Source: Sphaerochaeta sp032144095
GTDB taxonomy: Bacteria; Spirochaetota; Spirochaetia; Sphaerochaetales; Sphaerochaetaceae
Assembly (NCBI RefSeq): GCF_032144095.1
Contig: NZ_JAVSNJ010000002.1
Coordinates: forward strand, 62,001 to 126,000
Direction of reading: 5' to 3'
Length of the DNA stretch: 64,000 bases
The position numbers and the translations under genes were made by a program. The notes beneath the pieces are model-generated. The model was not told where the DNA came from. It was given only the letters and a program-made list of their open reading frames with translations, and searched no databases. This document shows, one piece after another, positions 8,492-15,953 of this stretch; positions within the stretch are counted from its first letter, which is position 1, and each line of letters begins with the position of its first letter.

Positions 8492-9999
8492 CGTATGTCC
8501 GTATATTTGTACTGGGGAATCATGGTCAGGGGTTGTCTGTAATCCACCACACGATCGTTGATAGCCACCAGGTAGGGGACCTGCACGTTCAGCAGTGCGC
8601 CCTCAGCATAGAAGATGTCCTGCAACTCATGATAATAGCCCATGCGGGTCTGTACATCGATTTCCTCGGTGATCTTGTCGATCAGGTCATTGATGCGCTT
8701 GTCATTGAGGTGTGACTCGTTCCAGGGACCGCCTCCCTTGAATGCAAGGCCAAGCAACATTGAGGGGTCTATCCTTCCACCCCAGCCGGTAATTGAGGTT
8801 GGGACATTGAGCCAATACTGGGAAAGGTAAACATCACGGGTGAAACCCTTGAGCTCCAGGTCAAATCCAGCTGGAAGAGCAAGTTCCTTCAGGGTTTGTG
8901 CAAGCTCCTTGCCAAAGGGGTGGTCAGAGGCGTAGTACAATGCAACGCTCACTCCATCAGGGTAGCCAGCTTCGGCCAACAGGGCCTTTGCCTTGGGAAT
9001 GTCACGCTGACGCAGCGGCAGCTCCTTGTACTCGCTGAGCATGTTCATGATGGGGGTTTCGTTGTACTGGGCCCCTTCTCCAAGGTTCATCTGGGTGACG
9101 CTCTTGGCGATGATCTGGGGATCCATCGCATACTTGAATGCAAGGCGTACACGGTTGTCGTCCCAGGGTTTCATATCAACGTTCATGGCTACGAACCGTT
9201 GCTCCTGGTAGGGGGATATTACCGAAATACCTTCGATCTTTGAGAGCCTGTTCTTGATGACAGGGGTTACAAAGGTTACGACATCAACGCGCCCAGCTTC
9301 CAGCATCGAGACGCTTGCATCGATATCGCCGACAAAATAGATCAAGATCTTGTCAAGTTTTGGAAGGGCAGGATCCCAGTAGTTGGGGTTCTTGACCATC
9401 GCTATCGATTCCTTGGGAATGTATTGGCTCATCATGAATGGCCCGGTTCCCATCGGCTTTGATTCACCATACTTGGCATAGTCATACTCACTGGAGAGCA
9501 TAGCCATGTTATAGTCGGTCAATTGGTAGACAAAGGTAGGACGGCTCTCCTTGAGATGTATGATGACTGTGTAGTCATCAGGGGTCTCAATGGACTGGAC
9601 AACAGAAAAATCCTGTTTTTTCAGGTGACCAATGGTAGGGTCCTGGGTTCTCTCCAACGAATACTGTACATCCTTGGAGGTGAAGTCAGATCCATCATGG
9701 AACTTGACCCCCTTGCGAAGATGGAAGGTCCAGTCTTTCCCATCTGTTGTTGACCAGTCGGTAGCAAGGACAGGGTCAAGTTGTCCTGTCCCAACGTTGA
9801 TCTCCACAAGATATTCATACATTGAGCTGTTCATGGAAAAGACCTGGCCATCCCAAACCCCTGGGGTAATGAGACCCGGGACCTGTTCTGCTATCCTGAT
9901 AACCTTTTCCGAGCTTTTGGCTTCTTTGTCTCCGCCTGCAAATAGTGGGGTAGTCACCATTGCTACCAAGAGCAAGAGAATGAGTGCTGTTCGTTTCAT
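8488..9999 (-). CDS. Extracellular solute-binding protein, family 5 (peptide/nickel type)
   Basis: A 503-residue periplasmic receptor for the transporter. It has a Sec signal (MKRTALILLLLVAMVTTPLFAGG) with cleavage expected after LFA. No cysteine follows, so it is probably not a lipoprotein. Family 5 hallmarks include LATDWSTTDGKDWTFHLRKGVKFHDG and, near the C-terminus, the QDIFYAEGALLNVQVPY region. Translation starts at an ATG preceded by ACGGAGG. It is the first gene of the operon, as is common because the receptor is needed in excess. A strong promoter and a foldable leader lie upstream (10021-10138). Confidence 0.92.
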   Translation of the reverse strand: MKRTALILLLLVAMVTTPLFAGGDKEAKSSEKVIRIAEQVPGLITPGVWDGQVFSMNSSMYEYLVEINVGTGQLDPVLATDWSTTDGKDWTFHLRKGVKFHDGSDFTSKDVQYSLERTQDPTIGHLKKQDFSVVQSIETPDDYTVIIHLKESRPTFVYQLTDYNMAMLSSEYDYAKYGESKPMGTGPFMMSQYIPKESIAMVKNPNYWDPALPKLDKILIYFVGDIDASVSMLEAGRVDVVTFVTPVIKNRLSKIEGISVISPYQEQRFVAMNVDMKPWDDNRVRLAFKYAMDPQIIAKSVTQMNLGEGAQYNETPIMNMLSEYKELPLRQRDIPKAKALLAEAGYPDGVSVALYYASDHPFGKELAQTLKELALPAGFDLELKGFTRDVYLSQYWLNVPTSITGWGGRIDPSMLLGLAFKGGGPWNESHLNDKRINDLIDKITEEIDVQTRMGYYHELQDIFYAEGALLNVQVPYLVAINDRVVDYRQPLTMIPQYKYTDIR

Positions 10000-10020
10000 A
10001 AGTACCTCCGTAAAACGTTA

Positions 10021-10103
10021 GTCGGTTCTGGTATGTTCTAGATGCAATACCTTTAATGCTGTTCATTGCTAACCAAGATAGATGTTTGGTGTATATAACC
10101 GAC
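10021..10103 (-). promoter_or_regulatory. Structured 5' leader of the peptide transporter operon (candidate cis-regulatory RNA)
   Basis: Read 5'->3' on the minus strand from the predicted start of transcription (about 10103), the leader opens with GTCGGTT (10103-10097) and closes with its complement AACCGAC (10027-10021). Thirteen bases later comes the GGAGG ribosome site. Inside are ACCAA/TTGGT and GCAAT/ATTGC stems, suggesting a three-way junction. A competing GGTAT/ATACC stem shares bases with the second one. I do not recognise a known riboswitch class. This is a reading by eye with no folding calculation. Confidence 0.4.
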
Positions 10104-10109
10104 AACTTC

Positions 10110-10138
10110 ATTAAACTAATAGATTGGCGGTTTGTCAA
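10110..10138 (-). promoter_or_regulatory. Sigma-70 promoter of the peptide transporter operon
   Basis: On the minus strand: -35 TTGACA (10138-10133), 17-base spacer, -10 TTTAAT (10115-10110). The expected start of transcription is near 10103, about 100 bases upstream of the binding-protein ATG. Confidence 0.65.
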
Positions 10139-10672
10139 CCCCATATCAGATAAGAAATAAGATACTTTACCTTGAAAAATGGCAGCCATTTTTTATCAAA
10201 AGGGTAGTCGGGATTTATGTTTCTGCCAGGGGTATCTTTTGTATACAAAGGGTATTCGCTCTCAAAACCAGTATCCACAAATAGGTATAAGATAGCTTCT
10301 AACTATTTGCAATGAAAGAAATAAATTAATTGTAAAGAAATACGGATTCCAGGGATTGCACGAATGAAGGTATATACTTATTTCCTGCCTGGCTGTTCCT
10401 TTCCTCAAAGCAAAAAGCACAGGAAACATTGTTGTGGGAACCTATTGGATCTTTTTGTTTTTTTGCCGAACTATTGGGTGACCATTCCATATTTAAGAAA
10501 TCCATCTTGGAATTTTGGGCTATGTGGTTTCCTTACTAGGCCCCTTTGGCTCCCAATTCCGAAGATATTCCAATACTGAAAGTAGCTTGTCCTCTCATAT
10601 TGCATCCTATCCAACATCAACTACTTCTGTCCGTAATCCTCGGTATACTGGGAAAAAATGTATGGGAGGAAC
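10139..10672. other. Intergenic region, no gene seen
   Basis: About 530 bases separate the divergent transporter and hydrolase operons. The only structure I see is a low-GC palindrome, AAAAATGG (10175-10182) and CCATTTTT (10186-10193), with T-runs on both strands; it could be a weak terminator or a protein site upstream of the transporter promoter. A -10-like TATACT is at 10644-10649 before the hydrolase gene, without a convincing -35. A 71-codon open frame at 10364-10579 has no ribosome site and unconvincing composition. Confidence 0.5.
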
Positions 10673-11977
10673 ATGGGTATGGGGATGCTGACACTGATAG
10701 GTATGCTTGGTCTTGAGGGTTTTTTGTTTGTCTGGTCGGTGACGACAAAGAAGGTCCATCGCAAGGAGATTGCCATAATCCGGATAGGGACCATGTTTTT
10801 GTTCGTTTTGTTGCTTGGGTTTGGATTCTATGAGTGGAGCTTTCGCTATGGGCCGTTTCTTCTTCTTCTTGTCATACAGTTTCTGGCTGCTACAAGGGCA
10901 CTGCTTGGGATGAAAGAAAGCTTCTATGGTATTGGGGGGCGTATTGGAGTCCTGGCAAGGAATTCCTTACTATATTTCCTCACTCTTTGTATTGCCATCA
11001 TCTTACCCCAATATGAACAAGTGGCAACTAGCGGGAACCTTAGAGTAGAAACTGAGAAATATACTTGGCTTGATACAAGCAGGGTAGAGGGATTTGCTAG
11101 TTCCGGGGAGAGCCGTGCCTTGACCGTTGATTTCTGGTTCCCTGATGCATCAGCTGGGACATTTCCCTTAGTGGTATTTTCGCATGGGGCGTTTGGGTTC
11201 AGTGGAAGCAACTACTCCACCTTTGTTGAGCTTGCTTCCCATGGGTATGTTGTTGCGAGCATCTCCCACACCTATCAGGCTTTCTACACCATTGATACCC
11301 AGGGGAAACTCACTACGGTCAATCCCAATTTTCTGCAGAAGGCAATTGAGGTCAGTTCCGACAAGGGTGAAGCACACGAGGAAGAAAACTACAATACGAC
11401 AAGAGAGTGGATGGCTCTGCGTATTGGTGACGAAAATTTTGTGCTTGACAGGATCTTCACCGAGTGCAAAGTAAGGGAACCCGAAGGGGTATTCTCCCTT
11501 ATCGACACGGATAGGATTGGTCTTATGGGTCACTCCCTTGGTGGTGCAACCTCAGCTCAGCTGGGCAGGGAACGAAATGATATTGCTGCTGTCATCGTCC
11601 TTGACGGGACCATGCTAGGGGAGGAGGTTGGGTTTCTTGACAACAGGGTAGTGCTCGAAAAGAGACCTTATCCGATTCCCATCCTGAATATATATGCCTA
11701 TGACCATTATACAGATGCCAAAGCGCTTGTTGGACAAACCTATCCTAATTTCTTTGCTTCACAAAACGCATCCATAGCCTATGAAACGGTATTTCACGAA
11801 TCCGGGCATCTGAATTTCACCGACCTTCCTCTATTTTCGCCGATTTTGGCAAAATTGCTTGGCGTAGGTCGCATAGATGCGAGATACTGTATAGAGACTA
11901 TGAACAGCATCGTTCTGGCATTTTTCGATTGCTACCTGAAGGATGCAAAAGAGCTGTTGATTGAAAAGGAATACTGA
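10673..11977 (+). CDS. Membrane-anchored alpha/beta hydrolase (PAF-acetylhydrolase/dienelactone hydrolase-like)
   Basis: 434 residues. Residues 1-115 carry four hydrophobic helices, so the catalytic part is membrane-tethered. The rest is an alpha/beta hydrolase: an oxyanion-region strand LVVFSHGAFG, the nucleophile elbow GHSLGG (Ser near 288), a candidate acid in VIVLDGTM, and a likely catalytic His in HESGHLNF near the end. The layout most resembles platelet-activating-factor acetylhydrolase-like proteins, and the natural ester is unknown. GGGAGG at 10664-10669 points to ATG 10673 or 10679 rather than ATG 10658. The gene ends two bases before a LytTR regulator gene, so they form an operon. 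Confidence 0.8.
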   Translation: MGMGMLTLIGMLGLEGFLFVWSVTTKKVHRKEIAIIRIGTMFLFVLLLGFGFYEWSFRYGPFLLLLVIQFLAATRALLGMKESFYGIGGRIGVLARNSLLYFLTLCIAIILPQYEQVATSGNLRVETEKYTWLDTSRVEGFASSGESRALTVDFWFPDASAGTFPLVVFSHGAFGFSGSNYSTFVELASHGYVVASISHTYQAFYTIDTQGKLTTVNPNFLQKAIEVSSDKGEAHEEENYNTTREWMALRIGDENFVLDRIFTECKVREPEGVFSLIDTDRIGLMGHSLGGATSAQLGRERNDIAAVIVLDGTMLGEEVGFLDNRVVLEKRPYPIPILNIYAYDHYTDAKALVGQTYPNFFASQNASIAYETVFHESGHLNFTDLPLFSPILAKLLGVGRIDARYCIETMNSIVLAFFDCYLKDAKELLIEKEY

Positions 11978-11979
11978 CC

Positions 11980-12435
11980 ATGAATGTCCAGATCAAGCAG
12001 ATCGGGAGAAAATCCGAAGAGTGTGTCTACATTGAATGTGTAGAAGTTACCCCTGACATTGAGAACATACGCACCTATGTGCTTACCATAGGGACGACGC
12101 TCTCAGGCCGGGTGGATGATAGCTTTTATCAGTTTAATCTTTCTGAGGTGTTCTACTTTGAGGCAGTTGACGAGCAGGTTCTGGCCTATACAAAGGATAG
12201 GGTATACGAACTCAGAATTCGCCTCTATAAGCTTGAGAGTGCGTTTGCAGAACAATTCTTCGTCAGGTGTTCCAAGTCATACATCATCAACCTTATGAAG
12301 CTGGAGAGCATAAGCCCGGCCTTGAACGGACGGTTCATGGCAAATATGAAAAATGGAGACCATCTGATCATCTCAAGGCAGTATGTACAACAGGTCAGAC
12401 TAGCAGTTTTGGGAGGTGAACCCTATGGATTTTAA
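11980..12435 (+). CDS. LytTR-domain DNA-binding protein
   Basis: A 151-residue stand-alone regulator. The C-terminal 95 residues form a LytTR DNA-binding domain. Its signature is an IRTYVL/FYFEAVDEQVLAYTKDRVYELR beta region, then FVRCSKSYIINLMKLESI, and a final strand with MKNGDHLIISRQYVQQVR. The N-terminal 45 residues do not look like a receiver domain, so it is not an ordinary response regulator. It is followed, with an 11-base overlap, by a DUF3021 membrane protein. LytTR-DUF3021 pairs are a known arrangement in which the membrane partner is thought to hold the regulator inactive; here the partner would be 12425-12868. A role for the upstream hydrolase is inference. Confidence 0.88.
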   Translation: MNVQIKQIGRKSEECVYIECVEVTPDIENIRTYVLTIGTTLSGRVDDSFYQFNLSEVFYFEAVDEQVLAYTKDRVYELRIRLYKLESAFAEQFFVRCSKSYIINLMKLESISPALNGRFMANMKNGDHLIISRQYVQQVRLAVLGGEPYGF

Positions 12436-12868
12436 GACATTCCTCATCAAGAAGGTAGTGATGGGCTTCTGCATTTCCATTACCTGTATAACCGCTGCCA
12501 TGGCTTTGATAGGGGTGGTGTTTGCCCCTGATGTCAGGTTTGGATATGATGCGTTTTTGTCCCCGCTCTTGTTTGGGTTTATGGCATCCCTTCCTGGCCT
12601 GGTGAAATATTCCAGAAAGGAACTTTCACCCAAGCAGGTATTGGTGAGGGATATAGTCCATGTTGTATTGCTGGAAGCTGTGGTACTCTCGACGCTTCTT
12701 TGGGCTGGGCTACTTACCAGCCCAGCAATGGTCATTTCGCTCGGATGTGCCATATTGGTCATCTATGCAACAGTGAAGCTGGTGCTCTGGCTGCAGGACA
12801 TAAATACAGCAAAAGAGTTCAATGCTGAGTTGCTGAAGCTGCAGGCCAATAGCTGCCAGGACAGGTGA
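12425..12868 (+). CDS. DUF3021 family membrane protein
   Basis: 147 residues with four predicted membrane helices (around GFCISITCITAAMALIGVVF, FLSPLLFGFMASLPGLV, VVLLEAVVLSTLLWAGLL and MVISLGCAILVIYATVKLV) and a short cytoplasmic tail. The layout and its place right after a LytTR gene identify the DUF3021 family, thought to act as membrane anchors or anti-activators of LytTR proteins. The start is the ATG at 12425, five to six bases after GGGAGGTG; a GTG at 12416 falls inside that ribosome site and is unlikely. It converges on the 12892-13548 gene with a 23-base gap. Confidence 0.83.
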   Translation: MDFKTFLIKKVVMGFCISITCITAAMALIGVVFAPDVRFGYDAFLSPLLFGFMASLPGLVKYSRKELSPKQVLVRDIVHVVLLEAVVLSTLLWAGLLTSPAMVISLGCAILVIYATVKLVLWLQDINTAKEFNAELLKLQANSCQDR

Positions 12869-12891
12869 ATGGGACAAAGCAGAGTCAGATG

Positions 12892-13548
12892 CTAATCGAG
12901 CAGCTCCTCTGTTTTGGCAAGGGTGTCCTGGTTTCCGACAAATATGAGTATGTCGTAGGTATTGAGGGTGAGATCTGGGCCTGGGGATAGGAGGATGGAA
13001 CCGTCCCTTCGGACAGCTATGACCGTTGCCCCGGTCTTTTGCCAAAAATCAAGTTCCCCCAGACAGTTTCCTACAGCAATGGAACCTTCCTTGATAGAAT
13101 ATTCATAGGTAGGAAAAGGGTTGCTGGCTGAAAACCGGTCATTGGATTCAATGAGGTCCTTGGCTAGGGTAAATAGCTCACGGTCGACCTCTTCCCTTTC
13201 CTCCAGGACTTGGCGTAGCCGTAGGAGCAAGAGACGGTTTTCGTTGCTTTTCCCATACTCTGTTATGTATTTCTTGGCATGTTCCCTAGAGATGACGGAA
13301 ACGCCCTTGTTTGTCTTGACCTCGACTACCTGCATCTCTTCCAAAAGGGAGAATGACCGACGTATGGTCTCGGGTGATACCCCATACTCACTGGACATCA
13401 CCGAACGGCCGGAGAGCCGGCTTCCTTCTGCTAGTTCACCCCTGACGATGCGATTGGCTATATCCAAGGCAATCTTCTCATAGACAGCTACGCTCTCATG
13501 GCGCTTTCGTGGGGAGGATACTAATGTCTCCTGAACAGTGTTTTCCAT
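12892..13548 (-). CDS. GntR-family regulator with C-terminal RCK_C (TrkA-C) domain, BusR-like
   Basis: 218 residues in three parts. A winged helix of GntR type covers about 18-85 (VYEKIALDIANRIVRGEL, then MSSEYGVSPETIRRSFSLLEEM). A coiled coil covers about 95-130 (RLRQVLEEREEVDRELFTLAKDL). An RCK_C domain covers about 135-218 (IKEGSIAVGNCLGELDFW, then ATVIAVRRDGSILLSPGPD and YDILIFVGNQDTL). This is the architecture of BusR, the c-di-AMP-responsive repressor of osmolyte uptake in streptococci and lactococci. Sensing of c-di-AMP is inferred from architecture only. No transporter is adjacent. A 26-bp palindrome covers its promoter, implying autoregulation. There is no ribosome site before the ATG. 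Confidence 0.87.
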   Translation of the reverse strand: MENTVQETLVSSPRKRHESVAVYEKIALDIANRIVRGELAEGSRLSGRSVMSSEYGVSPETIRRSFSLLEEMQVVEVKTNKGVSVISREHAKKYITEYGKSNENRLLLLRLRQVLEEREEVDRELFTLAKDLIESNDRFSASNPFPTYEYSIKEGSIAVGNCLGELDFWQKTGATVIAVRRDGSILLSPGPDLTLNTYDILIFVGNQDTLAKTEELLD

Positions 13549-13554
13549 ACTTGA

Positions 13555-13583
13555 ATCATAGCATGTTGCCCCAATTGGGACAA
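13555..13583 (-). promoter_or_regulatory. Promoter of the BusR-like gene
   Basis: On the minus strand: -35 TTGTCC (13583-13578), 17-base spacer, -10 TATGAT (13560-13555), preceded by TGC as in extended -10 promoters. Only six bases separate the -10 box from the ATG at 13548, so transcription should start at or next to the start codon and give a leaderless message. Confidence 0.6.
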
Positions 13584-13587
13584 CATG
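13562..13587. promoter_or_regulatory. 26-bp palindrome, probable operator for the GntR-RCK_C regulator
   Basis: Arms CATGTTGCCCCAA and TTGGGACAACATG are inverted copies with a single mismatch and no spacer. The palindrome covers the -35 box and most of the spacer of the regulator's own promoter, so binding would block polymerase. It also lies just after the mazG stop codon. A binding function is inference. Confidence 0.65.
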
Positions 13588-13589
13588 GA

Positions 13590-14411
13590 CTATTTTTCAC
13601 CTTCCTTGACCTCATCCCAGATAGCATCCATCTCCTCTAGATGTGCACTGTCAAGGGTGATGCCACGTTCCTTGCAGAGGGTGCTCAATGCATTGAACCT
13701 ACGCTTCATCTTCATGTTGGATCGGTGCAGCGCAACTGATGGCGATACCTTCAGGTAGCGGGCAAGATTGACCACAGCGAAGAGCAGGTCACCGACCTCC
13801 ATCTCCACCTCATCCTGGTCGCGGTCAATGGCTGTGTCGGCTTCGATTACCTCATCAAGCTCTTCGCACACCTTGTCGATGACCCCTTGCTTGTCAGGCC
13901 AGTCGAAGCCCACCTTACGGATCTTCTTCTGTATTTCATTGGCCATCTCCATGGGAGGCAATGATGTTGGGACCCTGCTGAAGAAATCATCTTCCGTGGC
14001 ACTTTTCCCTTCAACCTCAACCTTGATCTTGTTCCACAGGTCGAGCACCTGGGTGCTGTCCTCAGCCTTGGCCGTGGAAAAGACATGGGGGTGGCGACGG
14101 ATGAGCTTCTTGCAAACATCGTTGATGGCATCAACTATGGAAAAATCCTCATGTTCCTGGTGCATTTCCAATAGCATCATGACATTGAGGGCAACATCGC
14201 CGATCTCTTCTTTCTGCTCTTCCTTGTTGTTGGAGAGCACAGCATCGAGGTACTCGTAGGTTTCATCAAGCAAGGATGTGGCAATGCTCTTGTTGTCCTG
14301 TTCACGGTCCCAGGGACAGCCATCTTCGCTGCGAAGCAGCGTAACGAGGGAAAAGAGCTGCATGAGGGCTTCATCAAGGGTTTGTGTCTGTATATAAGTG
14401 TAATCAATCAT
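13590..14411 (-). CDS. mazG: MazG nucleoside triphosphate pyrophosphohydrolase
   Basis: 273 residues. It hydrolyses (d)NTPs to monophosphate and pyrophosphate, clearing abnormal nucleotides or tuning NTP pools. Two MazG repeats are visible. The first has GCPWDREQDNKSI, then the metal-binding LLDETYEYLDA and EEIGDVALN. The second has VCEELDEVIEA and EMEVGDLLFAVVNLAR. The length agrees with E. coli MazG (263). I took the ATG at 14411, since codons further upstream do not resemble the family. There is no clear ribosome site. TATACT lies eight bases before this ATG, but a matching -35 is poor. It is divergent from the YtrA-type regulator at 14518. Confidence 0.9.
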   Translation of the reverse strand: MIDYTYIQTQTLDEALMQLFSLVTLLRSEDGCPWDREQDNKSIATSLLDETYEYLDAVLSNNKEEQKEEIGDVALNVMMLLEMHQEHEDFSIVDAINDVCKKLIRRHPHVFSTAKAEDSTQVLDLWNKIKVEVEGKSATEDDFFSRVPTSLPPMEMANEIQKKIRKVGFDWPDKQGVIDKVCEELDEVIEADTAIDRDQDEVEMEVGDLLFAVVNLARYLKVSPSVALHRSNMKMKRRFNALSTLCKERGITLDSAHLEEMDAIWDEVKEGEK

Positions 14412-14467
14412 AGACAGCAGTATACCTGCAAATTGGGGAAAGATTCCATAACAACAATCAAATTGGG

Positions 14468-14512
14468 TTGCAAAACCTCCAAATGTGTTTATAGTGTATA
14501 TATACGGAGGTT
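14468..14512 (+). promoter_or_regulatory. Promoter and inverted-repeat control region of the YtrA-type regulator
   Basis: -35 TTGCAA (14468-14473), 16-base spacer, -10 TATAGT (14490-14495). Two symmetric elements overlap it. One is the 10-base palindrome GTATATATAC (14496-14505) at the expected start of transcription. The other is the pair AACCTCC (14474-14480) and GGAGGTT (14506-14512), whose second arm is also the ribosome binding site. Autorepression is the likely purpose (inference). Confidence 0.5.
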
Positions 14513-14517
14513 GAATC

Positions 14518-14904
14518 ATGGAAAGGATGCCACAGTCCAATACTAACAAGCCAATCTATCAGCAGATAGTTGACCATATCAAGACCTTGATAGATTCGGG
14601 CCAATTGAGCCAGGGTGAGGCTATGCCCTCCATCCGGCAGCTGGCAGAGGATCTGCAGGTAAGTGCGATCACCACCAAGAGAGCGTATGAGGAGTTGGAA
14701 CGGGAGAACTTCATCCGTACGATTCCCAGCAAGGGAAGCTTTGTGGCGGTCAGGGACCTTGACCAGGTCAAGGATGAGTATCTGAAGAAGATAGAGTTGC
14801 ATATGAGGGAGATCAGGCTGCTTGCAGACTTCTGTGATATCAGTGATAAGGAACTGGAATTGATGTTCCACCTACAAGGGATCAAGAAAGGACAGAAGAG
14901 CTGA
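14518..14904 (+). CDS. GntR-family transcriptional regulator, YtrA subfamily
   Basis: 128 residues. The N-terminal winged helix is typical: PIYQQIVDHIKTLIDSGQL, then MPSIRQLAEDLQVSAITTKR and a wing ending FIRTIPSKGSFVA. It is followed by only about 50 helical residues, which defines the short YtrA subfamily. Members usually repress an adjacent ABC transporter operon, but here no transporter gene follows; the next gene is on the opposite strand. It starts six bases after GGAGGTT. Its target is therefore probably its own promoter, or the divergent mazG, or something elsewhere. Confidence 0.88.
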   Translation: MERMPQSNTNKPIYQQIVDHIKTLIDSGQLSQGEAMPSIRQLAEDLQVSAITTKRAYEELERENFIRTIPSKGSFVAVRDLDQVKDEYLKKIELHMREIRLLADFCDISDKELELMFHLQGIKKGQKS

Positions 14905-15010
14905 GGCTATGAACCATGGTTGGTCTGGGTAATTCAATGTGATATTCTAGTTAACAGAATACATATTATTCACAAGTATTATGATTTTCTGTTTACCCTT
15001 AGAAAGAGAC

Positions 15011-15037
15011 AAAAAAAACTTCCGTAGGTTACGGAAG
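15011..15037 (-). terminator. Rho-independent terminator of the scpA-rpsA-lipoprotein run
   Basis: On the minus strand CTTCCGTA (15037-15030) and TACGGAAG (15026-15019) form a perfect 8-bp stem with a three-base loop, followed by eight T residues (15018-15011). It lies 26 bases after the lipoprotein stop codon. Confidence 0.88.
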
Positions 15038-15062
15038 CTAAGATTACTATGCTAGCCTTTTC

Positions 15063-15902
15063 TTATAGGGAAACGATCAGGGGACAAATGGGGATTGCAT
15101 CCAGATAGACCAGCCTACTCCAGAAATTGTTGGTGTTGGGTTTTTCCAGAAAGAAGGCCACAAACAGATGTATCCGGATCGTTGAGGGAGAGTCGCCGGT
15201 AAAATCATACTCATGATTGGATGAGTCTTTTTTTGCCAGTATATCCGAACGTGTTTGCAGGAAAGGATTCCCTTCATAGTCGTACAACTTGGTTGCATTT
15301 ACAGAAAAGGGGGGAGAACTTCCTGGTGAAGTTCTGGCGAGTTCAAGAGAGAATCCTGTTCCTGGGGAAGGTTCATCTGTTTTCGTGAGGGTAAAGGAGG
15401 TGAGTTCTGCATTGTTTGCATCGCTGGTAGCATAGAGGACATATTGGTCACTCGCATTGAAGGTGGCACCCGCGCCTTTACCACTTAACGCGTAAAGATA
15501 TACATCCTTATTCTGGCTGTAGCTCTTTATGGTAACAAGTTCTTTCGAACCTGTTACAGGGATGCCTTCATAGCCATTTTTGGTATAGGTGCTGGCAAAC
15601 CCAGTGATGAACGAGTTCAGGTCGGTTGCATTGAGTGTATAGTCAGCCTCAGTTCCGTCATCGATGGTATAGAAGAACATCAGGGATGGCCCTTTGGTGT
15701 TTGTATTCAGAAGGTCGAAGGTGACCCCTGGATCTACATCCATCTTGAAGGTACCCTGAACAAGGTTTGTGACAGGGGTTATTGGGGTATTGGCAAGTAC
15801 ATACTCCCAGGAGTTGAGGGAGAGTATCGTCGGCATCCCACACGATACCAAGAGACAAAAAAAGACAGATACCAAAAGAAGAAGGGTTAGTTTCATCTTC
15901 AT
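15063..15902 (-). CDS. Putative lipoprotein of unknown function
   Basis: 279 residues. It carries a lipoprotein signal with lipobox LLVSC (Cys about residue 21) after a MKMK start. The mature protein is rich in T, S, N and aromatic residues with predicted beta structure, and I see no recognisable domain or catalytic motif. It starts after a good AAGGAGA ribosome site, 51 bases downstream of the TPR gene. It is the last gene before a strong terminator. A hairpin-capable sequence lies in the gap before it. This is probably a lineage-specific surface or periplasmic protein. Confidence 0.75.
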   Translation of the reverse strand: MKMKLTLLLLVSVFFCLLVSCGMPTILSLNSWEYVLANTPITPVTNLVQGTFKMDVDPGVTFDLLNTNTKGPSLMFFYTIDDGTEADYTLNATDLNSFITGFASTYTKNGYEGIPVTGSKELVTIKSYSQNKDVYLYALSGKGAGATFNASDQYVLYATSDANNAELTSFTLTKTDEPSPGTGFSLELARTSPGSSPPFSVNATKLYDYEGNPFLQTRSDILAKKDSSNHEYDFTGDSPSTIRIHLFVAFFLEKPNTNNFWSRLVYLDAIPICPLIVSL

Positions 15903-15953
15903 AGTATCTGTCTCCTTTCAGGTGGTGGTCTTACTCCACCCTACCCTGTTTGC

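Noticed and set aside
10364..10579. Small plus-strand open frame of 71 codons in the gap before the hydrolase gene
   Set aside because: No ribosome site, no promoter and an unlikely residue mix; treated as non-coding.
12875..12916. Stem between the DUF3021 gene and the BusR-like gene as a terminator
   Set aside because: A 10-bp pairing exists but the loop is 22 bases, it enters coding sequence and no T-run follows.
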